Below, piece by piece: positions 8,007 through 16,573 of a stretch of 27,473 bases of DNA. The notes beneath the pieces are model-generated. The model worked only from the letters and a program-made list of their open reading frames with translations. It was not told the origin of the DNA and ran no database searches. Made by a program: the position numbers and the translations under genes. Source of the stretch: a virus; IMG/VR virus record IMGVR_UViG_3300044491_000211, positions 1 through 27,473 of that record; one strand, given 5' to 3'. Positions within the stretch are counted from its first letter, which is position 1, and every line of letters begins with the position of its first letter.

Positions 8007-10045
8007 TGATTATTGAAATAGACGGCGTTGGCGAGGTCGAAGTTGATGATGCTTTTGCGAATTTAAGTATTAGCGAGCAAAACGCATTTGTTCAAAAAAT
8101 CGTTCAAGACGCCGCGCAAGGCGTGACGTCCAGCGACATGGCCAAGCCGGATCAGCCGCCAGCGGAAACACAGCGGCTGCGTGCTGGCGCTCAGGGGCTT
8201 ACGCTTGGCTTTGCAGACGAGATTGAGGCGGCTTTGCGGAATCCACTTTCAGCAGCGGGGCGCGCTCTTGGTTTATCTGAGGGCAAAAGTTACGAGGAAA
8301 ACCTTGAGCAGATACGCGGAAAATTGGAGGCATATAGAGCCGACAAGCCGCTTGAGGCGATTGGCGCTGAAATCGGCGGCGCTGTAATCCCAACGGCGCT
8401 TGCTGGTCTGCTCACGGCAGGCACAGGCGGCGCTGCAGTTGGCACCACAACCGCCGCAAGGCTTGCGCCGACCATTGCGCGAGCTGCTAAAATTGGAGCC
8501 ATAGAAGGCGGTATAGCTGGCTTTGGCGCCGGTGAAGGCGGTTTGGCTGAAAGAGCCACAAGCGCTGCAACTGGCGCTGCTTTGGGCGGCACGCTGGGCG
8601 CAGCCGCACCTGTTGCGGTGCAGAAGGGTGGCCAGTTTCTGCGTAGAGTCGCAGACAGCTTAGGCATAGGCGGCGAAAAGCGTGCGTTTACGTTTGCGGA
8701 GAGAAAGCTTTTGGAAGCGCTTGAGCGTGACGGGCTAACACCTAGAGAAGCAGCAAAGCGATTAGATGAGGCCCGCCAGCTTGGCATAGAAGATATTACA
8801 GTCGCGGATCTTGGTGAAAACTTACGCGGCGCTGGATGGCGGGCGCAGGCTGTGCCATCCGAAGGGCGTCAAAAAGTTGTCGAGCAATTCGCTGAGCGTC
8901 AGCAGCGTCAGGCAGAGCAAATATCCGAGCAGGCGAGAGACATATCTGGAGTGCAGGGGCCAACTGGCCTTGATTACCTTGATGACCTATCTGCACGCGT
9001 AAGAGCAGAGGCAGAGCCAGCGTACAGAAAGGCGTATGAGATCGAGCTGGATGCAGCACCATTTCAAAGTATGGCAAAAAGCAAGGTCGTGCAGGACGCT
9101 TACAGAAAAGCTGTAGAGATCGCAGACATCGACCCAGACATAGATATATCTGGAATGCCCAAGGATCTGGGCAGATTTTTATCTGCGGAAGCCGCTGCTG
9201 GCGGCGCAGTTGGGATGCCAACTCAAGTAGCGCACCAAATTAAAAAAGGCTTAGATGCTTTGATTGAAGCTGAAACTGACGCAATCACTGGTAAGGTGAC
9301 TTCGCGCGGCAGGGCGTTGACTAAGCTGAAAAAGACGTGGAACTCTGAAATCGTAAGGCAAAATAAGCCATATGAAGCGGCCAACATTCAATTTGCAGAC
9401 AGCGCAAGGCTGAAAGATGCATATAACGCCGGATTTGATTTCACGAAAATATCAGAGAAAGAGCTGGTCAAGCGTGTTGGTAAGATGTCTAAGGGCGAAA
9501 AAGAAGCCTTGCGCACTGGTTTGATTAGCCAAGTTGAAGAGCTTGCATCTAGGACAGGTGACGCAAGTGACTTCGTCAAAACTGTTTTTGGCACACCGAG
9601 AAAACGCGCCGCTCTGAGACTTACATTTGACAACGCAGAGCAGTTTGAGCGCTTCGAGCGGTTTATGAAAATTCAGTCTCAAAAGACGCGTACTGCTCGC
9701 AAAGTTATGGGCGGCTCTGAAACGGCTGAAAGAATGATGCAGAGAGATGACGCTGCCATAGACGCGGCCAGCCTTATCAATCTTGGCATGGGGAATGTCG
9801 CTGGTGCTGCTCAGGGAATGGGCGCACAAGCAATATCACGCGCTCAAGGGATGGGCGAGAAGAGCGCGGCGCAGATGTCCAGAATGCTGTTCGAGCAAGA
9901 CCCAGCAACACAACGCAAAATGCTGGGAAGCCTACTGCAGCGTGAGCAGATGGATGAAATGCAACGCAGACGCATGATGCAGAGGCCTGAATTTTACTCT
10001 GGCCTTCTTGGCGCGACAAGCGGCCTTCTGGCTGGCGGCGATTGA
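8006..10045 (+). CDS. Large ejection protein C-like
   Basis: A 679-aa protein; ATG 8006 overlaps the previous TAA. The first residues ([20 protein letters not shown], then SEQNAFV) form a short motif recurring at the start of podovirus internal proteins. Residues about 120-205 are a long Gly/Ala-rich hydrophobic stretch (GGAVIPTALAGLLTAGTGGA and following), able to insert in membranes, and the rest is charged helix with coiled-coil character. Expected role: part of the protein channel that carries DNA through the cell envelope. No catalytic motif is seen. It ends just before the candidate portal promoter. Confidence 0.65.
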   Translation: MIIEIDGVGEVEVDDAFANLSISEQNAFVQKIVQDAAQGVTSSDMAKPDQPPAETQRLRAGAQGLTLGFADEIEAALRNPLSAAGRALGLSEGKSYEENLEQIRGKLEAYRADKPLEAIGAEIGGAVIPTALAGLLTAGTGGAAVGTTTAARLAPTIARAAKIGAIEGGIAGFGAGEGGLAERATSAATGAALGGTLGAAAPVAVQKGGQFLRRVADSLGIGGEKRAFTFAERKLLEALERDGLTPREAAKRLDEARQLGIEDITVADLGENLRGAGWRAQAVPSEGRQKVVEQFAERQQRQAEQISEQARDISGVQGPTGLDYLDDLSARVRAEAEPAYRKAYEIELDAAPFQSMAKSKVVQDAYRKAVEIADIDPDIDISGMPKDLGRFLSAEAAAGGAVGMPTQVAHQIKKGLDALIEAETDAITGKVTSRGRALTKLKKTWNSEIVRQNKPYEAANIQFADSARLKDAYNAGFDFTKISEKELVKRVGKMSKGEKEALRTGLISQVEELASRTGDASDFVKTVFGTPRKRAALRLTFDNAEQFERFERFMKIQSQKTRTARKVMGGSETAERMMQRDDAAIDAASLINLGMGNVAGAAQGMGAQAISRAQGMGEKSAAQMSRMLFEQDPATQRKMLGSLLQREQMDEMQRRRMMQRPEFYSGLLGATSGLLAGGD

Positions 10046-10070
10046 GCAAATGACGCAAACGCGGTAAGAT
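10042..10070 (+). promoter_or_regulatory. Candidate promoter for the portal-capsid operon
   Basis: TTGAGC (10042-10047) and TAAGAT (10065-10070) are spaced by 17 bases; the -35 hexamer overlaps the stop of the upstream gene. It precedes the portal ATG by 24 bases and sits in the only gap in this part of the structural block. Confidence 0.45.
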
Positions 10071-10094
10071 GCACGAAACGAATAGGACATAAAA

Positions 10095-12185
10095 ATGCAA
10101 CCACAGCCAAAAGATCGCCGTGAAATCGAAAGCATCGTGCAGAACGCGATCAGCGAGGCCGTTGACTTCGTTGAAAGCGAAATCAGCGAAGACCGCATCA
10201 AGTCGCAACGCTATTACGACGGCGAGGTTGATATTGGCCACGAGGACGGGCGAAGCAAAGTTGTGTCAACGAAGGTGCGCGACACGATCCGCTCTGTGAA
10301 GCCAAGCCTGATGCGCATCTTCATGTCCACCGCGAGGCCGGTAGAGTTTATCCCGAAGGGGCCGGAAGACGTTGCGCTGGCCGAGCAGGCCACCAGCTAC
10401 ATCCAGCACGAGTTTACGCGCCTAAACGGCTACCGCGTGCTAAACGACGCATTCCAAGACGCCATGGTGAAGAAGCAGGGCATCGTGAAGGCGTATTGGC
10501 ACGACTACCCCGTTGCGGAAATCTACACCTACACCGACCTGTCTGATGATGAATACACGTTCCTGATCCAAGAAGACGACGTGGAAGTTATCGAGCATAC
10601 CATGGAAATGTCTATCGATATCGACGAGATGGGCATGGACATCGAGCTTCCTGTCCATTCGGTCAAGATTAGCCGCACGGAGATGAAGGGCGAGATGCGC
10701 ATAGAAAGCATCCCGCCAGAAGAATTTTTCGTAAACCGCGACTGCCGGTCATTCGATGACGCATATGTCGTGGCGCACCGTACAGACATGCGCGTTGGCG
10801 ATCTGGTCGAGATGGGCTTCGACTTCGAGGTCATCTCCAACCTGACGCCATTTGACGGCACAAACGACATGTCTGGCGCAGAGGTGCTTGAGCGCCAAGG
10901 CTACGAGGAAGACTTGTCAGACGAAGACGAGCTAGACCCGTCCATGAAGCTTGTGGGCATCACGGAAGCCTACATGCGTATGGATGTGGACGGAACCGGC
11001 GTGCCGGTGCTGTACAAGTTTCTCTGCGGCGGCACATCATATGAGCTGCTGGACTTCATGCCGTGCGACGAGATCCCGTTTGCCAAGTTTGAGATCGACC
11101 CAGAGCCACATAGCTGGTACGGACACAGCCTGTCCGAGCTGGTGGAAAATGACCAAGACGCCGCGACGTCTATTCTGCGTGGCATCTTGGATAACGTTGC
11201 GATGACCAACAATCCCCGCATTGGGATCGTAGACGGCGCAGTAAATATTGACGACGTGCTGAACAACGAGATCGGGTCACTTGTGCGGATGCGCCAAGCC
11301 GGATCTGTGCAGGATCTGAGCGTGCCGTTTGTTGCTGGCCAGACGCTATCTGCGCTCGCATATATGGATCAGCTCACCGAGCAGAAGACGGGCGTCACAA
11401 GCGCCTCTGTGGGGCTTAATCCTGACGCGCTGCAGTCTACCACCAAGGCAGCCGTTCAGGCGTCTGTGCAGGCTGCTGCGGGCCAGACAGAGGTGATGGT
11501 GCGTAACTTGGCTGACGGTCTGCGTGACCTGTTCGGCGTCATGCTGCGCCTGATGAATAAGAATATGGACGAGGAGAAGATGATGCGAATGAACGGGCAG
11601 TTTATCCCCGTCGATCCGCGTGTCTGGGATACGTCTATGGACATCAGCATCAACGTCGGGCTTGGCACTGGCCGCGAAGAAGAAAAGCAGATGGCGCTAC
11701 AGCAGGCATTGCAGATGCAGCAGATGGTTTACCAGCAATATGGCCCGATGAATGGCTTGGTATCGCTGACCAATATCCGCAACACGCTGGCCGACAGTCT
11801 GGCGTTGTCAGGTGTACGCAATGCCGACCGCTACTTTGCGCCAATTACGCCGGAGATCGAGATGCAGATGCTGCAGATGCAGCAGCAACAGCAGGCGCAG
11901 ATGGCGCAGCAGGGTCAGGCGCAAGATCCAAACGCCGCATTCCTGCAGGCCGAGCAGATCAAGGCGCAGGGCAAGATGCAGTCTGACATGATGAAGCTGC
12001 AGCTCGACGCGCAGAAAGCAGCCGCAGATGATGATCTGAAGCGCGATCAGATGGCGCAGGATCTCATGGTGGACGCTGCCAAGGTATATGGCCAATACGG
12101 CACCGCCGTAGACGTGGCGCGCATCAAGGCCGAGCAGGATAAAGTTCGCATGATCGGCGGCATGGCGCAGGGTACGCCACAGTGA
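10095..12185 (+). CDS. Portal protein (P22-type)
   Basis: A 696-aa protein at ATG 10095. The opening SEISEDRIKSQRYYDGEVDI, the segment STKVRDTIRSVKPSLMRIFM, then GYRVLNDAFQDAM and the GIVKAYW strand are characteristic of P22-like portals, and the length agrees with that family (about 700). The 12-subunit ring forms the DNA gate at one capsid vertex and the docking point for terminase and tail. The C-terminal 200 residues are Gln/Met-rich helix (QMLQMQQQQQAQMAQQ), matching the barrel/helix extension of these portals. GTGA overlap links it to the next small gene; scaffold and capsid follow. Confidence 0.88.
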   Translation: MQPQPKDRREIESIVQNAISEAVDFVESEISEDRIKSQRYYDGEVDIGHEDGRSKVVSTKVRDTIRSVKPSLMRIFMSTARPVEFIPKGPEDVALAEQATSYIQHEFTRLNGYRVLNDAFQDAMVKKQGIVKAYWHDYPVAEIYTYTDLSDDEYTFLIQEDDVEVIEHTMEMSIDIDEMGMDIELPVHSVKISRTEMKGEMRIESIPPEEFFVNRDCRSFDDAYVVAHRTDMRVGDLVEMGFDFEVISNLTPFDGTNDMSGAEVLERQGYEEDLSDEDELDPSMKLVGITEAYMRMDVDGTGVPVLYKFLCGGTSYELLDFMPCDEIPFAKFEIDPEPHSWYGHSLSELVENDQDAATSILRGILDNVAMTNNPRIGIVDGAVNIDDVLNNEIGSLVRMRQAGSVQDLSVPFVAGQTLSALAYMDQLTEQKTGVTSASVGLNPDALQSTTKAAVQASVQAAAGQTEVMVRNLADGLRDLFGVMLRLMNKNMDEEKMMRMNGQFIPVDPRVWDTSMDISINVGLGTGREEEKQMALQQALQMQQMVYQQYGPMNGLVSLTNIRNTLADSLALSGVRNADRYFAPITPEIEMQMLQMQQQQQAQMAQQGQAQDPNAAFLQAEQIKAQGKMQSDMMKLQLDAQKAAADDDLKRDQMAQDLMVDAAKVYGQYGTAVDVARIKAEQDKVRMIGGMAQGTPQ

Positions 12186-12424
12186 GCGCCGACATCCGCA
12201 TACAAGCCGACGACGCAAAGCGGCTAAAGAATGACACGGCGTTTCAGACGTTCGTGGACGATGTTCGTGAAGAGCAAATGCGCATCTTCGCCAACAGCGC
12301 AGCCTCCGATATAGAGATGCGCGAGGAGGCGCACGCGATACTGCGTGCGTTAAACAAGATCGGTGACGCACTCGACGCTGCGATTGCAGCAGAGGTCATT
12401 TTAGATCGCAAACGAAGGAACTAG
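12182..12424 (+). CDS. Small helical protein between portal and scaffold
   Basis: An 80-aa protein using GTG 12182, which overlaps the portal stop (GTGA). It is charged and helical (DAKRLKNDTAFQTFVDDV, EEAHAILRALNKIGDAL), with no recognised domain. Small helical proteins in this place are common in podoviruses with this capsid type; a head-assembly role is inferred from position only. Confidence 0.7.
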   Translation: MSADIRIQADDAKRLKNDTAFQTFVDDVREEQMRIFANSAASDIEMREEAHAILRALNKIGDALDAAIAAEVILDRKRRN

Positions 12425-12428
12425 CACC

Positions 12429-13412
12429 GTGGAAGCGACTAGCCTAGATAATGCCATTGAGGCAATGTTGGCCCCAGAGCCAAGTGAAGAAAATCAAAGC
12501 GAAGCAGTGGAAGCAGCTGAAACGCCAACTCAAGACGTTGAGAGCGAAGCAGTTGAAGATGTTGCCGAGGGCGATGATGACGTCGAGGCATCCGGCGAAG
12601 ACATAGAAGACGCAGAATATGTCGAAGATGACCAAATTGATGACGACGACCTAGTAGAGGCGGCTGAAGACACCAATCTCATCCCCGTTAAAATTGACGG
12701 CAAAGAAGAGCATTGGACACTGGATCAGTTAAAGCAATCTGCGGCGGGTCAGGGTTACATCAATCAAAAAATGCAAGAAAATGCTGCCTTGGAAAAGCAA
12801 TACAAGCAGCAGGCTCAAGCATTGGCCCAACAGCAGCAACAAGTCTTGGCTTTATATCAACAAGCCCAGCAAGGTGGTCTGCAAGCCCCAACCCCACCGT
12901 CTAAAGAGCTTTTCGACCAAGATCCGATTGGATACATGGAAGCGAAGCTCACATATGACGAGGCAAAGGCCGCGCACGACCAGCAATTAATGCAGTTGCA
13001 GGGAATGCAGCAGCAACAAGCGCAGCAAAGTCAAGCGGCTAGACAAGCCTACCTTGCAGAGCAAGCGGAGGTGCTGAAGCAGTATATCCCTGAGATCGCA
13101 GATCCCGAAAAAGGCGAAAAGCTGAAGGCGGGTATCATGGACGCAGGCATCCACTACGGCTTCACGCCGGAGGAGATGGCTGGCGTATCCGATGCGAGAT
13201 ATGTGCGGGCGTTAAACGACGCGCGCAAGTATCGTCAACTGGTTGCCAACAAACAGAAGTCACAGTCAAAAGCTGATGGCGTTCGACCCGTTGTCAAAGC
13301 TGGTGCAAAGAAACGCCCAGACGGACAGGCTGCAGCCCGTAAAAAAGCGCATCAGCGCTTGCAGAAGACAGGCTTAATCGACGACGCATTAAGCTTGATG
13401 GTAAAAAGCTAA
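12429..13412 (+). CDS. Capsid scaffolding protein
   Basis: A 327-aa protein with GTG start at 12429, selected for the AAGGA at 12416-12420. The first 95 residues are extremely acidic (many Glu/Asp, as in VEDVAEGDDDVEASGEDIED), followed by a long Gln-rich helix (KQYKQQAQALAQQQQQVLAL and QGMQQQQAQQSQAARQAYLA) and a basic C-terminus (KAGAKKRPDGQAAARKKAHQ). An acidic head, coiled helix and basic tail just before the capsid gene is the usual design of scaffolds, with the basic tail contacting the capsid protein. It would direct procapsid assembly and leave before or during packaging. Confidence 0.82.
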   Translation: MEATSLDNAIEAMLAPEPSEENQSEAVEAAETPTQDVESEAVEDVAEGDDDVEASGEDIEDAEYVEDDQIDDDDLVEAAEDTNLIPVKIDGKEEHWTLDQLKQSAAGQGYINQKMQENAALEKQYKQQAQALAQQQQQVLALYQQAQQGGLQAPTPPSKELFDQDPIGYMEAKLTYDEAKAAHDQQLMQLQGMQQQQAQQSQAARQAYLAEQAEVLKQYIPEIADPEKGEKLKAGIMDAGIHYGFTPEEMAGVSDARYVRALNDARKYRQLVANKQKSQSKADGVRPVVKAGAKKRPDGQAAARKKAHQRLQKTGLIDDALSLMVKS

Positions 13413-13431
13413 GTCTTGAAAGGACGAGAAA

Positions 13432-14388
13432 ATGGCACAGCCGACCAATACATTCGACACATATGATTCCGTGGGAATCCGTGAAGATTTATCTGATATG
13501 ATTTACAATGTAGATCCATTTGACACCCCGTTCTACTCTAAGTCGAGTAAAACAAAAGCACGCAACACTTTGGTTGAGTGGCAAACACAAGCGTTGCGCG
13601 CATCTGCCGTAAACGCCCACATTGAAGGTGACGCAACATCTGCTGATGCCGTTACGCCGACTGTACGCCTCGGAGCGAGAACACAGATCTTTAAGAACGC
13701 TGTGGTGATTTCCGATACCGATGAATCAGTCTCCAATGCAGGCCGCGCCAAGGAAATGGCATATCAAACCTTGCTCATCGCTAAGGAGCAGAAGCTCGAC
13801 ATCGAAAAGGCGTTGTTTGCCAACCAAGGTAACGTTGCAGGCTCTTCAACTGCTGCACGTAAAACTGGTGGTGTACCATCATGGTTGATTACTAACGTAA
13901 ACTTCCAGTCTGGTAACTCTGGTGCAAACCCAACCGGCGACGGCACAGACGCGCGTACAGACGACGGCACACCAACTGCATTCTCGCAGGCCAAGTTTGA
14001 CGACGTTATGCAGTCAATCTGGGAAGAAGGCGGCAAGCCAGATACAGTATATCTGTCAGCCTTCCAGATGAACGTTGCTTTGGGCTTCACTGGTAACAAC
14101 AACCAGCGCTCAGCGGTGCAAGCCGGTGACGAGACTGTGGTCAAGTCGCTCGCGGTATATGTGACACCGTGGGGTACAGTACAGTTCATGCCGTCACGCG
14201 AAAACCGTAGCCGTGACGTGTTCGTGCTGCAAGACAACATGTGGGAATGCGCAGTATTGCGTGGAACCAAGAACGTTGCCTTAGCCAAAAATGGCGATAA
14301 TACTACCCGTCAGGTGACCACAGAGCTGGCGCTTTGCTCGAAAAACGAGAAAGCCAACGGCGCAATTTACGACAACACCACATCGTAA
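13432..14388 (+). CDS. Major capsid protein (SU10/BPP-1-like, HK97 fold)
   Basis: A 318-aa protein at ATG 13432 with GAAAGGACGAG upstream. The start IREDLSDMIYNVDPFDTPFYSKSSK, the VEWQTQAL strand, the TQIFKNAVVISDTDESVSNAG segment and the later FMPSRENRSRDVFVLQDNMW match the capsid family first named DUF5309, now known from phage SU10. Family members adopt the HK97 fold and form the icosahedral shell. Length agrees with the family. It lies directly after the scaffold and is followed by a strong hairpin, so it can be expressed at high level. Confidence 0.9.
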   Translation: MAQPTNTFDTYDSVGIREDLSDMIYNVDPFDTPFYSKSSKTKARNTLVEWQTQALRASAVNAHIEGDATSADAVTPTVRLGARTQIFKNAVVISDTDESVSNAGRAKEMAYQTLLIAKEQKLDIEKALFANQGNVAGSSTAARKTGGVPSWLITNVNFQSGNSGANPTGDGTDARTDDGTPTAFSQAKFDDVMQSIWEEGGKPDTVYLSAFQMNVALGFTGNNNQRSAVQAGDETVVKSLAVYVTPWGTVQFMPSRENRSRDVFVLQDNMWECAVLRGTKNVALAKNGDNTTRQVTTELALCSKNEKANGAIYDNTTS

Positions 14389-14397
14389 TATACTACA

Positions 14398-14423
14398 AGA
14401 GGGGGCGGCTTCACGCCCCCTCT
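14398..14423 (+). terminator. Strong hairpin after the major capsid gene
   Basis: A perfect 10-bp stem (AGAGGGGGCG at 14398-14407 and CGCCCCCTCT at 14414-14423) around the loop GCTTCA. The following GCTTAACG has only a weak T-run, so it may act as a partial terminator or as a 3' stabiliser of capsid mRNA. Confidence 0.7.
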
Positions 14424-14441
14424 GCTTAACGAGGGATCGAC

Positions 14442-14633
14442 ATGAAAAAAGTTACAGTTGTAGGCCACAAGGTACACACGTCAATCGGCAAGCTGGTCAA
14501 AGGCGACAACGCCGAGCTGCCCAACGCAGAGGTTGAAACGCTTATGCGTGTTCGCCCAGACGCAATGAAAGTGCTTGGCGATGTTGAGCCAGCGCCTGCA
14601 CCCGCACCAACGAAACGCGCCAAGAAGAAATAA
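14442..14633 (+). CDS. Small head-region protein with Pro/Ala-Lys tail
   Basis: A 63-aa protein at ATG 14442, GAGGG ribosome site 11 bases upstream. A short beta/helix domain (MKKVTVVGHKVHTSIGKLVK, then ELPNAEVETLMRVRPDAMKV) ends in APAPAPTKRAKKK, a flexible basic tail that could touch DNA or the capsid interior. Not recognised; head decoration or completion is possible from position. Confidence 0.65.
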   Translation: MKKVTVVGHKVHTSIGKLVKGDNAELPNAEVETLMRVRPDAMKVLGDVEPAPAPAPTKRAKKK

Positions 14634-14636
14634 GAC

Positions 14637-14924
14637 ATGGCGAAGATTTCTGAAAATATCGACTTTGAGCATGACCACATGGTCATCAAGCAACGTCACG
14701 ACGTCAGCCAGTCTCTGAGAGACGCGCAGGCCGCGAAAGACGCTGGCATAGGCATGTCAGGCGAAAACCGGCTTGTGGGCTTCGTAGACGGCGCTGTGCT
14801 TGGCGCATGGCTCAAGGAAGCCGGTGTATCATGGTCTGATACGGAGGCGGCCAAGGAAGTCGTCAAGCGTAAGATGATGTCAGGCGAGTTTGCCAAGATG
14901 CGCGTCTGGGAAGGGTCTTACTGA
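14637..14924 (+). CDS. Conserved small head-region protein
   Basis: A 95-aa protein at ATG 14637, three bases after the previous stop. Visible segments are HDVSQSLRDAQAAKDAG, a helix, and GFVDGAVLGAWLKEAGVSW. No known domain is recognised. Similar proteins follow capsid genes in other podoviruses. Its stop overlaps the next start (TGATG), so it is co-translated with the membrane-protein cluster that begins there. Confidence 0.65.
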   Translation: MAKISENIDFEHDHMVIKQRHDVSQSLRDAQAAKDAGIGMSGENRLVGFVDGAVLGAWLKEAGVSWSDTEAAKEVVKRKMMSGEFAKMRVWEGSY

Positions 14925-15157
14925 TGGATGCTGACATGCTTTGGACGGCGGCATTAACTGCCGGATTGGGCCTGATCGGCTGGGTATTGAAGAGCGCTGT
15001 GGACGAGATGCAGCGCCTCAATATTCTGCTAAACAAGACCCGCGAAGAAATGGCCAAGGATTACGTCACCAAGGCAGACAGCACGACCGTCATGGCGCAG
15101 ATCGTGGCGCGCTTTGATCGCATCGAGGAAAAACTTGACCGCCTGATGGAGCGGTGA
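14924..15157 (+). CDS. Small membrane-anchored coiled-coil protein
   Basis: A 77-aa protein; ATG 14924 overlaps the upstream TGA. Residues 6-24 (LWTAALTAGLGLIGWVLKS) form one membrane helix, followed by a heptad-patterned soluble helix (DRIEEKLDRLMER at the end). Such N-terminally anchored coiled-coil proteins are frequent near phage lysis genes; it might be an anti-holin, a spanin-like piece or a membrane tether. Its stop overlaps the GTG of the next small gene. Confidence 0.7.
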   Translation: MDADMLWTAALTAGLGLIGWVLKSAVDEMQRLNILLNKTREEMAKDYVTKADSTTVMAQIVARFDRIEEKLDRLMER

Positions 15158-15330
15158 TCTGCTCGCTCGCCAGCGTAGCCGTTGGCGTGCTTGCCTATGG
15201 GCAGCTTTACACCGCGTGTATATACAGATGCCCATATCCATCCTTCTGGTATCATTATCCGTATGTTATAAGGGTAGAGTATAATAGTGGATGCCCGCGT
15301 TTTGCCGACGTGGGTAGAGATGCGAAATGA
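15154..15330 (+). CDS. 58-aa Cys/Tyr-rich membrane-like small protein
   Basis: A 59-codon frame (GTG 15154 to TGA 15328-15330), too short for usual length cut-offs. Its GTG overlaps the upstream stop (GTGA) and its stop overlaps the downstream ATG (ATGA), exactly bridging two real genes. The N-terminus is hydrophobic (MICSLASVAVGVLAYGQLY), with Cys3 as a possible though weak lipid-attachment site, followed by a compact aromatic segment CPYPSFWYHYPYVIRVEY. It is probably translated through coupling and acts in the membrane or periplasm. A lysis role is possible but unproven. Confidence 0.65.
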   Translation: MICSLASVAVGVLAYGQLYTACIYRCPYPSFWYHYPYVIRVEYNSGCPRFADVGRDAK

Positions 15331-15788
15331 TAGACCCCGCAACTGCAATTATGGCCGCTGGTGCTGCGTTTAACGCAATCAAGAAGGGTTGCCAGATCGG
15401 GCGGGATCTGGAGGGCATGGCAGGCGATCTGGGGCGATGGTCTAAAGCGATCAGCGACTTCGACTTTGCAGCGAAGCGCGTGGAAAACCCCAAGTGGTAT
15501 CAGAATTTTGGCAGCGTAGAGCAGCAGGCGATGGATCTGTTTGTGCAGAAGAAACAGCGCGAAAACATGCGCGACGAGCTGCGCAAGATGATCTCGGAAA
15601 CGCTTGGCCCGTCTGCGTGGCAAGAGCTTATCCGCATGGAAAACGAGATCCGGCAGAAGCAGAAGGATGCGCAGTACAAGCGCATCGAGCGCAAGGAAAC
15701 CATCATCGCGTGGGCGGCTGGCTTGTTTCTGTTCCTGCTCTGCGTGGGCGCGCTGTTTGGCTTTGTCTGGATCGCGGTGAAACGCTGA
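15327..15788 (+). CDS. Phage protein with helical body and C-terminal membrane anchor
   Basis: A 153-aa protein at ATG 15327. It begins with a small hydrophobic helix (MIDPATAIMAAGAAFNAIKK), then a charged helical body (QKKQRENMRDELRKMISETL), and ends with a clear membrane helix (AAGLFLFLLCVGALFGFVWI) and VKR. The layout is like proteins found in marine phages between capsid and lysis genes; no enzyme motif. With a C-terminal anchor and long coil it could span periplasm, but this is speculation. Confidence 0.7.
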   Translation: MIDPATAIMAAGAAFNAIKKGCQIGRDLEGMAGDLGRWSKAISDFDFAAKRVENPKWYQNFGSVEQQAMDLFVQKKQRENMRDELRKMISETLGPSAWQELIRMENEIRQKQKDAQYKRIERKETIIAWAAGLFLFLLCVGALFGFVWIAVKR

Positions 15789-16042
15789 TGGCTGACGGCG
15801 TGTCAGGCATAGGCAGCGCACCGTTTAACGTAGGCAGCGACATACACCAGCAAACGCAGACCCGTGAGCGCATAGAAGCGCATCTGGTGGAGCAGCGGGT
15901 AGCCAAGGAGCATAGGGCCAACCACACGCATCTGGAGGCGCTCAGGGAGCAGAAGTTGGATCTGGGCAAGGGTTATGATAAGTTCGGCACCAAGACCAAT
16001 GCTGACAGGCCGCAAGGCACTAACATCAACATAGAGGTGTAA
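15788..16042 (+). CDS. Small charged phage protein
   Basis: An 84-aa protein; ATG 15788 shares its A with the upstream stop (TGATG). It opens MADGVSGIGSAPFNVGSDIH and continues as a charged helix rich in His, Glu and Arg (REQKLDLGKGYDKFG near the end). The same frame is open upstream to 15494, but that part is antisense-like shadow of the preceding gene. No known domain. Fully embedded in the operon, so likely real. Confidence 0.65.
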   Translation: MADGVSGIGSAPFNVGSDIHQQTQTRERIEAHLVEQRVAKEHRANHTHLEALREQKLDLGKGYDKFGTKTNADRPQGTNINIEV

Positions 16043-16043
16043 A

Positions 16044-16232
16044 ATGGAAAAGCTTTTGGAATATAAGATCATGCCGCGTCTAATGATGGCCGTGATGACG
16101 ATTATGTATATACGCTGCATTGAGTGGGCGCTGACGCAGCCTGACCTTAGCACGCAGCAGAGTGCGCTTATTAGCGTTGTTGCCGGTGCCATGACTGGTG
16201 CTTTTGCCGTGTGGCTGGGATCTGAGAAATGA
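16044..16232 (+). CDS. Small two-TM holin-like protein
   Basis: A 62-aa protein at ATG 16044 with GAGG upstream. Two hydrophobic helices are visible: about residues 10-30 (MPRLMMAVMTIMYIRCIEWA) and about 42-58 (LISVVAGAMTGAFAVWLGSE), joined by a short polar turn. Size and topology fit class II holins or anti-holins. ATGA overlap with the following holin gene suggests a pair acting together to time lysis. Confidence 0.65.
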   Translation: MEKLLEYKIMPRLMMAVMTIMYIRCIEWALTQPDLSTQQSALISVVAGAMTGAFAVWLGSEK

Positions 16233-16573
16233 TTGGCCAGATTATAGGCGCAGTCGGCGGTCTGGCGACAAGCTACCTCGACGGCAAGACGGCAATCCAG
16301 AAAGCGAATGCCGAGATCAAGCTGAAGCAGGCAACCGGCGAGATGGATTGGGAGCAGTCGGCCATCGAGGCCAGCAAAGACAGCTGGAAAGATGAGCTGT
16401 GGACAATCGTTTTCGTGGCCATATTGTGCATGAATTTTGTGCCATCCATGCAGGACGTAATGGCAGAGGGTTTCGCCAATCTTGAGACAACGCCGCTCTG
16501 GGTGCAGTGGGGCATGTATGCGTCCATCGCCGCCAGCTTTGGCATCCGCACAATGAAAGGCTTGAAGAAATGA
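16229..16573 (+). CDS. Holin, GTA/3TM type
   Basis: A 114-aa protein at ATG 16229 (ATGA overlap). It opens MIGQIIGAVGGLATSYLDGK, then a charged helix with QSAIEASKDSWKDELW, followed by two membrane helices (TIVFVAILCMNFVPSM; WGMYASIAASFGIRTMKGLK). This pattern is the 'holin of 3TMs, for gene-transfer release' family, first described in Rhodobacter gene transfer agents and common in alphaproteobacterial phages. It would form the inner-membrane pore that releases the endolysin, whose ATG overlaps this stop. Confidence 0.85.
   Translation: MIGQIIGAVGGLATSYLDGKTAIQKANAEIKLKQATGEMDWEQSAIEASKDSWKDELWTIVFVAILCMNFVPSMQDVMAEGFANLETTPLWVQWGMYASIAASFGIRTMKGLKK

Noticed and set aside
15494-15787. Upstream extension of the 84-aa gene at 15788
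   Set aside because: It lies wholly within the preceding gene in another frame, and the TGATG overlap marks 15788 as the start.
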